The position numbers and the translations under genes are program-made. From an uncultured Lachnospiraceae bacterium (lineage in GTDB: Bacteria > Bacillota > Clostridia > Lachnospirales > Lachnospiraceae): DNA of 64,000 nucleotides. The notes below the pieces were generated by a model, which was given only the letters and a program-made list of their open reading frames with translations, was not told the DNA's origin and searched no databases. The stretch is from positions 1 to 64,000 of the forward strand of contig CAJUFE010000014.1 in the NCBI GenBank assembly GCA_910585635.1, read 5' to 3'. Positions 42,249-50,453 of the stretch are shown piece by piece; position 1 is the first letter of the stretch, and the number at the start of each line of letters is the position of its first letter.

Positions 42249-45164
42249 TCACTCACTCCCTTTTTCATTTTCCTGTAGATATCCTTCTCCCAGTGCGACC
42301 AACTCCTGGAGCGGATAGATCGGACTCTTCCGGATATCGCCGGTCCCATAGTCAAAGAACAGCATCCCATCCATGTTGTCACAAAGCCCCGGCAGACGTG
42401 CTAATGTTTGAAGATCCCCATCCAACAGAAGGCCGTATCGCCCCCCGGAAGTACTGATATACTCTGTAAGGATATAGTCTCCTACCTGCGTCACATACGT
42501 GAGATAGGAATCTTCTTCTAAAAGAGCCACTTGCCTGCCTGTTTTCAGGTCATATGCCTGTGGGGTCCCATGGAGGGGAGATTGGATCCTATATCGATCT
42601 GTATAAAACTCTTCATATAGATCGGTCGATGGCGGCTCGATCTTTTTTTCGGAGAGCAGGGATCCATCAGCCGCGCTATAGGAGCGGACTGTCCCATCAT
42701 ACCAAGTCACCTCTAGCCAAGATCCGTTCCCATCTCGTCGAAATTGCTGGTCATAGATATGACCCGGATCTGGCATCTCCTCTTGGATCAACTCGCGGCC
42801 AGACCGATCGACCAGACAAAAGCCTTTATGGCTAAAAAGCATGAGGGTCTCTCCGTCCTGGCTGACGCGGGCTTCATCATGGGGATAACTGGGATCATAG
42901 GAGAAAAGTGATGGACTCTTCTGCTCTTCCATCTGCAGCACACGCACAGAAGGTTCATCACGATCGCCCAGGACCGCATAGCCATCCCCCATAGCTACAA
43001 GATCCAAGGGTTCCTTCCCTTTTTCCGTAAATATCCGGGCAGCCCCTTTGTTGAAAAAGGAAAAGCTGGCATCTTCTCCTGCTGTCAGGATATGGTCTCT
43101 GCCTATGGAAAAGCTGATGATATCGGCATCGTCTGTATAAGCCAGCTCTTTTTCCTCCAAAGTATCCGGGTCGAAGCGGACCAGCACGCCCCCATTAGCT
43201 AGATAGATCCCCGTCTCATCTACGGTGAGCAAGGACCGTCCCCTTGTCTCAAAATCTCCCAGATAGACCGCTTCCTTGGTATCGACTAGGCCAAACAAGG
43301 CCCCTTCCGCCTTACCCGCGATAAAAGCAAAGTATTCCCCGAAAAAACCGCCCTGAAAGCCCATATAGTCCGAGCTGTCATAAATGATCAGGTCATCCTC
43401 CAGATGCTTTAAGTCAAAGACGGTCAATCCTCCTTGATCTAAGCTGACCGCCAGCATACTGCCATCCATATTTAATGAGAAGATCGTATCCCCCGGATCT
43501 GCAAAAATATCATTTGCGGCCACTGGCATATGCCGTCCTCCAAAAGAACATCCCATCATGACCGTTCCATCCAAGACCCGATAGATCGTGGCATGGTCCG
43601 CATCGCGATCAACCGCCGCGACCGTCTCACGATCGCCAGAAAGCGCCAGGGTGGTCGCCTTATCTCCTGTCCACAAGGTCTTCTGCTCAGCCAGATCGTA
43701 TGCCGTCACACCTTGCTCCCCGGCATAGACGATATGGGTCTCATCGATAAAGAGCAGGTCCGACAATGCCGACTGCTCTAAAGGCAATGTGGCGACCCTA
43801 TGGCCGTCCTTTATTTCATATATGGCTGCTTCATAGGCATAGGTCACGGCGAGATATGTACTATCCGGAGAGATCATGACAGCAAAAGGCGCAGAGGGCA
43901 GCTCCAACGTATCCAGTGCCTTGAAACCGTCTGACAGGTCATAGACCCCCAGAGCATCTGTCAACGCCTTCTGCGCCTGTGCTGTGACCGGCGCATCCAG
44001 GAGCCCCTTTTCTTTCGGTATCGCCTGAAGGGCCAGCCTGACCGCTCCAGATACATTTCCCTCCGCAAGACTGTTGGCCGAATACTCCGCCAGCGCTAAT
44101 GCCTCCTGAGTTCCCTCCATCTGCTTTAACCCTACAAAAGAGCATGTGCCTCCTGCTAAAAAGGTCGTTGATAACAAAAAGGCCGCGATGATCATATGCT
44201 TCCTTCGCCGGAGCACCCGTCTGTCCCGTTTATGGAGCATCCGAAAGGCTTCCAGCATCTCACTGGCCGATGGATAACGCATTTCCTTGGCTGGCTCCAT
44301 CGCCCGTTGGATGATCTTTGATACATCCGGGCTGCAGATATCCGGGCCTAAGGGCTCTACTTCTAATGCATCCTGTGCCGGACATTTTCCAGATAATAAA
44401 TGGTACAATGTGGCGCCAAGGCTATAGATATCCGAGCGGACATCCAGCATGATCGTATACGAGCTGCCGGTACTGCTCCCGGACGAAGCCTGCATATCTG
44501 CTGTTTCTGTCGTGGTATCGTCCGCCATCTCCATGGTCTCGGTATCATCGCTCTCCCGTTTGTGGAGGGAGGTCCTGGACATCTGCGCGGCGGCAGCGGC
44601 GGCACGCCTCCGGCTGCTGGCGTATTCCATCCCATAATGCTCCGGTGAAGCATAGCCTCTGCTGGCCCCTGCCTTGACCGCTCCGTCCTCGCCCAGGGCA
44701 AGGGCGATGTTATAGTCGATCAGACAGATATCTCCACTTGGACGGACCATGATGTTCGCCGGTTTGATATCTCCGTGGAGGATCCCGTAGGGCGGACGGC
44801 TGTGGAGATAGCACAACGCCTCAAGGATCTGACAGGCCCAGGCGATCACCTGGGGCTGCGAAGGGACCTCTCCCCTCTTTAAGAGCTTGTCCATGCTCTC
44901 TCCTTCGATCAGATCCATGACCGTATACACAACGCCATCTTCCTGCACAAAATCATATACCTGAGGGATATACATATGGCTCAGGCCTTTGAGCATATCC
45001 ACTTCCCTCCGCAGGATCTCCGGCTTTGTGCTCAGCTTACGTTTATCTGCCTTGAGGACGATCGGCTTTTCCAATCGCAGATGGCGTCCCAGATATACGA
45101 TCCCGCCACCGCCGGCTCCTATCTGTTCATTTATCTCATATATCCCTGCGATCACCTGGGGCAT
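42249..45164 (-). CDS. Transmembrane Ser/Thr protein kinase with beta-propeller sensor
   Basis: The 971-residue protein starts with a PknB-type kinase: Gly loop GAGGGG (16-21), ATP lysine K38, catalytic HGDIKPANI with D132, metal-binding D150 in DYN (where DFG is usual), and SPE at 173-175. Between this and the DVRSDIYSLGATLYHLL block (~241) lies a ~60-residue insertion rich in Ala, Ser, Thr and Glu, a possible autophosphorylation segment. One membrane helix (~323-345) follows, and then ~600 residues of repeated beta strands that look like a YVTN/WD40-type propeller outside the cell. No PASTA domains are present. It ends in a GTGA overlap with the LRR gene. With the PP2C and FHA genes upstream it forms a full phospho-signalling set. 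Confidence 0.9.
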   Translation of the reverse strand: MPQVIAGIYEINEQIGAGGGGIVYLGRHLRLEKPIVLKADKRKLSTKPEILRREVDMLKGLSHMYIPQVYDFVQEDGVVYTVMDLIEGESMDKLLKRGEVPSQPQVIAWACQILEALCYLHSRPPYGILHGDIKPANIMVRPSGDICLIDYNIALALGEDGAVKAGASRGYASPEHYGMEYASSRRRAAAAAAQMSRTSLHKRESDDTETMEMADDTTTETADMQASSGSSTGSSYTIMLDVRSDIYSLGATLYHLLSGKCPAQDALEVEPLGPDICSPDVSKIIQRAMEPAKEMRYPSASEMLEAFRMLHKRDRRVLRRRKHMIIAAFLLSTTFLAGGTCSFVGLKQMEGTQEALALAEYSANSLAEGNVSGAVRLALQAIPKEKGLLDAPVTAQAQKALTDALGVYDLSDGFKALDTLELPSAPFAVMISPDSTYLAVTYAYEAAIYEIKDGHRVATLPLEQSALSDLLFIDETHIVYAGEQGVTAYDLAEQKTLWTGDKATTLALSGDRETVAAVDRDADHATIYRVLDGTVMMGCSFGGRHMPVAANDIFADPGDTIFSLNMDGSMLAVSLDQGGLTVFDLKHLEDDLIIYDSSDYMGFQGGFFGEYFAFIAGKAEGALFGLVDTKEAVYLGDFETRGRSLLTVDETGIYLANGGVLVRFDPDTLEEKELAYTDDADIISFSIGRDHILTAGEDASFSFFNKGAARIFTEKGKEPLDLVAMGDGYAVLGDRDEPSVRVLQMEEQKSPSLFSYDPSYPHDEARVSQDGETLMLFSHKGFCLVDRSGRELIQEEMPDPGHIYDQQFRRDGNGSWLEVTWYDGTVRSYSAADGSLLSEKKIEPPSTDLYEEFYTDRYRIQSPLHGTPQAYDLKTGRQVALLEEDSYLTYVTQVGDYILTEYISTSGGRYGLLLDGDLQTLARLPGLCDNMDGMLFFDYGTGDIRKSPIYPLQELVALGEGYLQENEKGSE

Positions 45165-45257
45165 GATCTCTCCTCCTCCTTACTGTAGGGCATATACCAT
45201 GTCCTTTGGGCACGCTCCGCCCGGAATGTGCGTGATCCCTGCTGTCTTCTGTCTTGT

Positions 45258-45416
45258 TCATCCATAAGGCTTCCCATATTCCTGTTCCAGGATCTTTTTG
45301 AGCTTCCGGCCTGAAAGCACAAAAACGATCACGCATAGGATCGTCAGCAGCACAGCTCCTGCCATGATACCGATCCCTCCCCAAAATAATAATGCACTCC
45401 CTGATAGATCTGGCAT
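45258..45416 (-). CDS. Small 52-residue single-pass membrane protein
   Basis: The frame reads MPDLSGSALLFWGGIGIMAG and continues with one membrane helix (about residues 9-35) and a charged tail, SGRKLKKILEQEYGKPYG. An excellent ribosome binding site (AAGGAGGAGG) lies upstream. It sits in a 267-bp space between the second prepilin peptidase and the kinase, in the same direction. No family is recognised. Its place suggests an accessory membrane component of the pilus or kinase system. Confidence 0.65.
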   Translation of the reverse strand: MPDLSGSALLFWGGIGIMAGAVLLTILCVIVFVLSGRKLKKILEQEYGKPYG

Positions 45417-45431
45417 CTCACCCCTCCTCCT

Positions 45432-45956
45432 TCACCTATGATATAAAAGCCAAAAAGCTCCTAGCGCGCCGGCAAAGATACAGCAGCCGAAGCTGAAATA
45501 TGCGCTCTGCTCTGCTGGCCGATAAGGTCGGAACTGCCTGGTATAAAAAAGAGCGAGCAGGTATTGCTTGATCCGTATGAGGGAAGCCTTGCCTGTTTTT
45601 CGGGTCGCCATCACACAAGCAGCCGCCACTCCTCCGATCAAGACCGAACAGATCATGGTATACCCACAGAACCGTGCTCCGGCCAATGCACCGACTGCCA
45701 TATACAGCTTCACATCTCCGGCTTTTAACATCCCCAAGATCCAGAAAAGCATGAAGGTGCTCCCCAGCAGAAAACCCAGTACACTATCTTTTAGTCCCGT
45801 TATCCCGCCAAAAAGCAGGTTCAGGGTCATACCGATCAGGACCGATGGCAAGGTCAGACGATTGTAGATCTTATGGTCATTAAGATCTGTCCATGCCCCA
45901 CATCCTGCGAGCAGGACTGCGAGCAGCGACATGATCAGTCTATATCTTTCCTCCAA
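45432..45956 (-). CDS. Prepilin peptidase (A24, TadV-like), second copy
   Basis: This membrane aspartyl peptidase of ~174 residues keeps both catalytic aspartates: one in GAWTDLNDHKIYN and one in LKAGDVKLYMAVG (GxxD-type). There are about six hydrophobic segments. Such enzymes cleave the leader of Flp-type prepilins and TadE-like pseudopilins and may methylate the new N-terminus. The start is uncertain: I use a TTG at 45956 with GGAGGA about 12 bases before; an ATG at 45932 has a distant site. Either start overlaps or abuts the PP2C stop at 45964. A different A24 peptidase is encoded at 48628-49257. Confidence 0.82.
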   Translation of the reverse strand: MEERYRLIMSLLAVLLAGCGAWTDLNDHKIYNRLTLPSVLIGMTLNLLFGGITGLKDSVLGFLLGSTFMLFWILGMLKAGDVKLYMAVGALAGARFCGYTMICSVLIGGVAAACVMATRKTGKASLIRIKQYLLALFYTRQFRPYRPAEQSAYFSFGCCIFAGALGAFWLLYHR

Positions 45957-45963
45957 CTCCCCT

Positions 45964-46761
45964 TCATCTCCTCCATCTCCCCTGTCCTGCCCGATCCACT
46001 TCCACGATGATGATCGACACATTATCCGATGCTCCTCCTGGCTCGATCATCTGCCGTAAGGACTCGGCTTTTTCCTGTGCGTCCAGCTTTCGATCCCCTA
46101 AGACCCCTTTGATCTGTTTTTTCTCTAGTGGATGATAACAGCCATCGCTGCAGAGCAGGAAACGATCGCCATGGTGTACCCTTCCTGTGAGATGTTCACT
46201 TTGCGGGACAGGGAACATCCCGATGCACATGGTCAGGATATTTTTCAGTTTAGACCCCTCCGCTTCTTCTTGCGATATCCGATGCTCCCGGACCATCTGC
46301 GCGACCATAGACTGATCCTTCGTCAGCTGGCGCAAGCATCGCTTCCGCCAGCGATAGACCCGGCTGTCTCCGATGTTTTCGATATAGTATCTTTGTTTAT
46401 AGAGCAACAACAAGGATAGCGTGGAACCTGAACGACACCCCATCCTACTGTTAAATCCCCGCACCGCCTGATTGACATCCCAGATCTCCTGCTCCAGCAA
46501 TTCCTGGATGTCCTCATCCGTATCTTTTCTCACTCGGAGCATCTGGGAAAGATCCTCATACCACCAGCGTTCGAACTGCTCGATGATATATCGGCTCACC
46601 TGCGCACCGTAGGAAAGCCCTCCCATGCCATCTGCCACTGCAAAGAGTGCTGCTGTCTGCCCCTCTATGACATCCACTAAATAAAGGATACTGTCTTGGT
46701 TCTCTGTCCGTATGTCACCACGATCCGTCATCGCTCCACAGCGATAGGTAAGCTCCATCAT
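45964..46761 (-). CDS. PP2C-family Ser/Thr protein phosphatase
   Basis: The 265-residue protein is a PPM/PP2C phosphatase: RGDIRTENQDS, FAVADGMGGLSYG (metal-binding Asp), GDSRVYRWR, LLCSDGCYHPL and C-terminal ASDNVSIIIVEVD are all intact. It should remove phosphate from Ser/Thr on targets of the kinase encoded two genes downstream. Its ATG follows directly on the FHA stop (TAG-ATG), so the two are translationally coupled. It is cytoplasmic, with no membrane segment. Confidence 0.95.
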   Translation of the reverse strand: MMELTYRCGAMTDRGDIRTENQDSILYLVDVIEGQTAALFAVADGMGGLSYGAQVSRYIIEQFERWWYEDLSQMLRVRKDTDEDIQELLEQEIWDVNQAVRGFNSRMGCRSGSTLSLLLLYKQRYYIENIGDSRVYRWRKRCLRQLTKDQSMVAQMVREHRISQEEAEGSKLKNILTMCIGMFPVPQSEHLTGRVHHGDRFLLCSDGCYHPLEKKQIKGVLGDRKLDAQEKAESLRQMIEPGGASDNVSIIIVEVDRAGQGRWRR

Positions 46762-48591
46762 CTAAATCTCCGCACAGCGGATCACAAGCTCACTGTCTGC
46801 CAGCATGATCCGATCCTTATCATGCAGGAGATGGGGGAGATTACTTTCGATCCGCATCCCATTTCCATTGATATAGGTCCCGTTTTTTGAATTGATATCA
46901 ACCACAAAATACTGTCCACCCTGGCAGAAGAATCTGGCATGGATCTTTCCCACTTTCGGATTTTTGATCGCAAGGTCCACTTCTGTCTGCAGACGGCCTA
47001 CGATCACACCATTTCCAGTACCGATGGGGACCCTGGTCAATCGGCCGTTTTCATAATACTCCAGATAGGCAGGCATATCCCCGCCTGGACCTCCATCCAA
47101 TAACTCAGTCTCCCCCTCAGTCCCTTCGATCCCTTCTGTATCTTCTGCATCTTGCAAGAATGGATAGCCGGTCCTTTGCGGTGTATCGACTGGATGTGAT
47201 CCCATCGACATAGGGGCAGACTGTCCTTGCATCGGCTCCAGCCGGATGACCTGCTGTGGTCTTGGCTGGATCTCCTGCTGTGGTCTTGGCTGGATCTCTG
47301 GCCGCAGATCCGGTCTGGGAGCTTGGCCTGCATTTGCGCTAAAGCCACCACTTGGCTCTGGCCGTATGCCTGGCCTTGGAGCTGTTGGGATAGACGGCTT
47401 TGCTTTCGGCTGTACCGTCTGCCCGGGCCGACCCGTCTTCTTCCCTTTTGTTTTCTTTTTGCTGCTATTCTGCTCTTTTTTGGGATTAACATATGCTTCC
47501 CGATAAAGGATCACTTCCGCCAGCAGGATAACGATCACAAAGGCAAGGATATTATTGATCACGAGTCCTCCGGCCTCATCGACAAACAGGCCGAAGGAAA
47601 TGCTGGCGGCTGTGACTACCATGAGCAGCGCCTGCGGCAATAAAAATATACGCTTCGCTTTTTCTGGATCAAACCTATTTTCCTCATCAGCGATCGAGTC
47701 TTTGTCCGTCGTATCGATCCGCTCCGCCTTCTTTTTCTTTCTTATCGGTTTTTCCGGGACAGGCAGTGGAGGGTCGCCTGCTCTTTGTCCCTCCTCCGCT
47801 ACAGGGCCTCTTGATGGATCGGACTGCTGATACATACTGGTGGCCACGGCAGGGCGCCTATAGTCTGGATGTCCACCTGCCTGATCTTGGATACTGGTCA
47901 TCTGCTGCTCTGCAGGCTGTCTATTTATTGGCTGCGTTCCGATAGACGGCATACCGACCGGCTGTTGGTACGTCGTTGGCTGGCCCATAGATCTTGGAGC
48001 ACCCGCCGGCGCCTCGTTTTTGTAGACGCCTGTCCCTGTCGTCTGATAAGGCTTCAGGCTTTTCTCCAGCTGTTCCACCGAAAATGGCTGCCGGTTCAGC
48101 TCTCGCAGCAAGACCTGGATCAGGTTATCGTTTGACATCTCGATCTTATCGTCTACGACCAATCCTGTGATCAATCCTTTTAACCCCGCGCTTTGTCCTC
48201 CCGGTGCGGGCAGATACACAAATGCAGGTCCACATGTCGCAGGATCCACGTAGATATGGTCTGCCTCTAACAGGATGCCTTCCGCTGGCAGACGGTAATC
48301 CGATGCATCCTTGATCGCCCCGATGGCTCCTTCTATCAGACAGAGCAGCTCCTTTCGCTTTAACGGTCTTTTTTCTAAGATCTGTCCAAGAGGGACTCTG
48401 GATGTGATGTTATAATATAGCACCGTTTCTCCATCGAGCACCTGCCTGGATACGGCCAAAAGGTTCTTGATATCATTAGACAGGAGCATCCCCAACTGAT
48501 ATTGGACCAGCTCAACATCTGCCGGACACAGCACGGTCATGTAACTGGATGCCCCTATGGTCTCATAGGATACCGTAAATCCTCCATTCAT
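46762..48591 (-). CDS. DUF6382 - FHA domain protein
   Basis: The 609-residue protein has an N-terminal DUF6382-type domain (~1-190; MTVLCPADVELVQYQLGMLL, ILEADHIYVDP-like), then a Pro/Gln-rich linker, two hydrophobic segments (~315-355), a second disordered Gln/Pro-rich linker with repeated RPQQ(E/V)I units, and a C-terminal FHA domain (~525-605). That domain has GRLQTEVDLAI, KIHARFF and NSKNGTYING, the phosphothreonine-binding residues. It should recruit a protein phosphorylated by the linked kinase. The ATG at 48591 has GGAGG 7 bases before; a TTG at 48597 is less likely. It is coupled to the PP2C gene downstream. Confidence 0.88.
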   Translation of the reverse strand: MNGGFTVSYETIGASSYMTVLCPADVELVQYQLGMLLSNDIKNLLAVSRQVLDGETVLYYNITSRVPLGQILEKRPLKRKELLCLIEGAIGAIKDASDYRLPAEGILLEADHIYVDPATCGPAFVYLPAPGGQSAGLKGLITGLVVDDKIEMSNDNLIQVLLRELNRQPFSVEQLEKSLKPYQTTGTGVYKNEAPAGAPRSMGQPTTYQQPVGMPSIGTQPINRQPAEQQMTSIQDQAGGHPDYRRPAVATSMYQQSDPSRGPVAEEGQRAGDPPLPVPEKPIRKKKKAERIDTTDKDSIADEENRFDPEKAKRIFLLPQALLMVVTAASISFGLFVDEAGGLVINNILAFVIVILLAEVILYREAYVNPKKEQNSSKKKTKGKKTGRPGQTVQPKAKPSIPTAPRPGIRPEPSGGFSANAGQAPRPDLRPEIQPRPQQEIQPRPQQVIRLEPMQGQSAPMSMGSHPVDTPQRTGYPFLQDAEDTEGIEGTEGETELLDGGPGGDMPAYLEYYENGRLTRVPIGTGNGVIVGRLQTEVDLAIKNPKVGKIHARFFCQGGQYFVVDINSKNGTYINGNGMRIESNLPHLLHDKDRIMLADSELVIRCAEI

Positions 48592-48627
48592 GTTCAAACC
48601 TCCATTTTATCTGTTCCGTCTTTTTTG

Positions 48628-49257
48628 TCATAAAGCAAAGAAGACAAGATGGACCGCTATCCCCGCTGCCAGGAATGGGACAAAAGGGAATGCATCCTGC
48701 ATACTTTTTTTCGCAAATAGCAGCAGACCGATACTATAGATAAAGGATAATGCCATTGCAAAGAGCAAGATCTGCACCGTGTACGCCCACCCGGCTGTTA
48801 TCGCGGTCACTCCCAGGAGCTTAGCATCTCCCATCCCGACCTTTCCCTTTGAAAGCTGAGCCAGGATACAGGTCACGGCTGCGAACAGGATCCCTGGCAC
48901 GTATATAGAAAACAGCTCTTCCGCTGTCCTGTACAGAGCACCAAGGAGCATCTGTCCTGAAAGATAGCACAGCAGGATCATCCCCGGCACGACCCTGCAT
49001 CTCCCATCCACCAATGCCAGGAGCATATAGGTACATAAAAGGTCTGCGATCTGGACAGCCGCCACCGACCTGCCGCTGCCGATCCAGATAAGGAGATATC
49101 CAGCCATCCAGACTATGGACAGTATATATAGTCTCTTTTCGGCCCATATCCGGTCTATCGAGCATTCCTTTCCTCTCCACAGATCGATCCCATATAGGCT
49201 TTTTATACCGCCTAATATCGATAATGCAAACCATGTGAGGATCTCGCCTGTCACCAT
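48628..49257 (-). CDS. Prepilin peptidase (A24), first copy
   Basis: The 209-residue membrane protein has the two aspartates of A24 peptidases in LALVDGRCRVVPG and KVGMGDAKLLGV, with about seven hydrophobic segments. It should cleave leaders from the Flp pilin and TadE-like proteins of this locus. It lacks the N-terminal cysteine methylase domain of classical PilD, as do TadV/CpaA proteins. AAGGATGGGA precedes the ATG. It is between the pseudopilin-like genes and the FHA gene. Confidence 0.85.
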   Translation of the reverse strand: MVTGEILTWFALSILGGIKSLYGIDLWRGKECSIDRIWAEKRLYILSIVWMAGYLLIWIGSGRSVAAVQIADLLCTYMLLALVDGRCRVVPGMILLCYLSGQMLLGALYRTAEELFSIYVPGILFAAVTCILAQLSKGKVGMGDAKLLGVTAITAGWAYTVQILLFAMALSFIYSIGLLLFAKKSMQDAFPFVPFLAAGIAVHLVFFAL

Positions 49258-49322
49258 CTGATCCCATCCTTTTCATCCTTTTTCTTTCCGCCAAGCTCTT
49301 TCTTCCAAGCGTCCGGATGCGG

Positions 49323-50441
49323 TCAATCGATCTCTTTTGTGATGATCTGGATATCCGGATACTGCGCCTGGATCTCTTTTACTGCCTGGTCATATTGTGT
49401 GCGGTCCACTTCTCTGCCCTTTGCCGAAGATGGGATATACACGATCAATCTTGTGCTTTTGATATCATCCTTCTTGAGCGTGACGCCATCATAGGTGGTA
49501 TCCTTGAACCCCTTCACCTTATTACAGGTCTTGCGCAGGGTGGCCTTGATCCCGGAAGCCTTCTCGTAGCTCACATCCCGGATATCGATGGAAAGTTCTG
49601 CGGTGGCCTGGCCCGTTCCTGCATCGTAAGCGGAAAAGGTGGAGAAATTGCCTGGAAGGTTCCGCACCTTCTCCTGCTCCTGGATCATCTTCCCACGTTC
49701 AAAGAGCGGACGATCCCATACACTTTCTTCTTTTTTCTCATCCTCTTCTTTTTTAGGACTGCTCTCTTTAAATACGGAGGTCCCGCTCATCCCTCGGATA
49801 TAGGCACGGTTCACCAGATTTAACTCTGGCATGATATCCACCGGCATGATCGGATCGATACTGTAGCATACGACCAGATCGATCGTGGCGCCATCTTCAT
49901 AAAAACTGGAGCTGTTCAGATCTAGGCCATCGATCCCACCGACAACACGCAGCGCCTTCAGCCTTGCATCGGCACTGTTCCCTTTTGAGTCTGCGCCGAT
50001 ATAGCCCTCGATCATCGGCCTGGCCACGGCCTCAAAAAGCTGATGGTTCACTTCCCTGCCGGCTTCCCCTAAGATCGCGGCTCCGATATTTTTCAATATC
50101 TCTTTTGGGTCGGTCGTACCATCATAGGATGCATTAAGGTCGCCTGAGCTAAAATCTTCATAGAACTGGACCACCTCGCCCATGTCTTCATTCAGCTTCC
50201 CTGTACGCTCCCCCGTCGCGCCTGCGATCTGCTGGTTCAGATCATTGATCCCAGCCACCTGATACAGGTATGCATACATAGATAATTCCTTCGCCGTCTG
50301 ACTGACCGCATGCTGCATCAGGCCATATGCATATACGATCCGCATGATATACAGGATGGTCACGATGATCATCAAAAAGATCGAGTAGGAAATGCTGGCC
50401 TCTATGGTCAGCGCTCCTTTTTGGCCATTCTTTCTGTCCAT
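49323..50441 (-). CDS. TadE/TadF-like pseudopilin, large
   Basis: The 372-residue protein has a short basic leader and then G-ALTIEASISYSIFLMIIV, matching the type IV prepilin cleavage pattern G / four residues / E (position +5) before a hydrophobic helix. The rest (~40-370) is an extracellular domain that I cannot assign; it contains a Lys/Glu run KKEEDEKKEE. TadE/TadF-type minor pseudopilins share the leader and helix. AGGGGAAG precedes the ATG. It lies 12 bp after the DUF5702 gene and upstream of a prepilin peptidase gene. Confidence 0.78.
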   Translation of the reverse strand: MDRKNGQKGALTIEASISYSIFLMIIVTILYIMRIVYAYGLMQHAVSQTAKELSMYAYLYQVAGINDLNQQIAGATGERTGKLNEDMGEVVQFYEDFSSGDLNASYDGTTDPKEILKNIGAAILGEAGREVNHQLFEAVARPMIEGYIGADSKGNSADARLKALRVVGGIDGLDLNSSSFYEDGATIDLVVCYSIDPIMPVDIMPELNLVNRAYIRGMSGTSVFKESSPKKEEDEKKEESVWDRPLFERGKMIQEQEKVRNLPGNFSTFSAYDAGTGQATAELSIDIRDVSYEKASGIKATLRKTCNKVKGFKDTTYDGVTLKKDDIKSTRLIVYIPSSAKGREVDRTQYDQAVKEIQAQYPDIQIITKEID

Positions 50442-50453
50442 AACTTTCTTCCC

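Noticed and set aside
42249..45164. Pseudokinase because DFG reads DYN
   Set aside because: K38, D132 and D150, the residues needed for ATP and metal, are all present; the changed positions tolerate variation.
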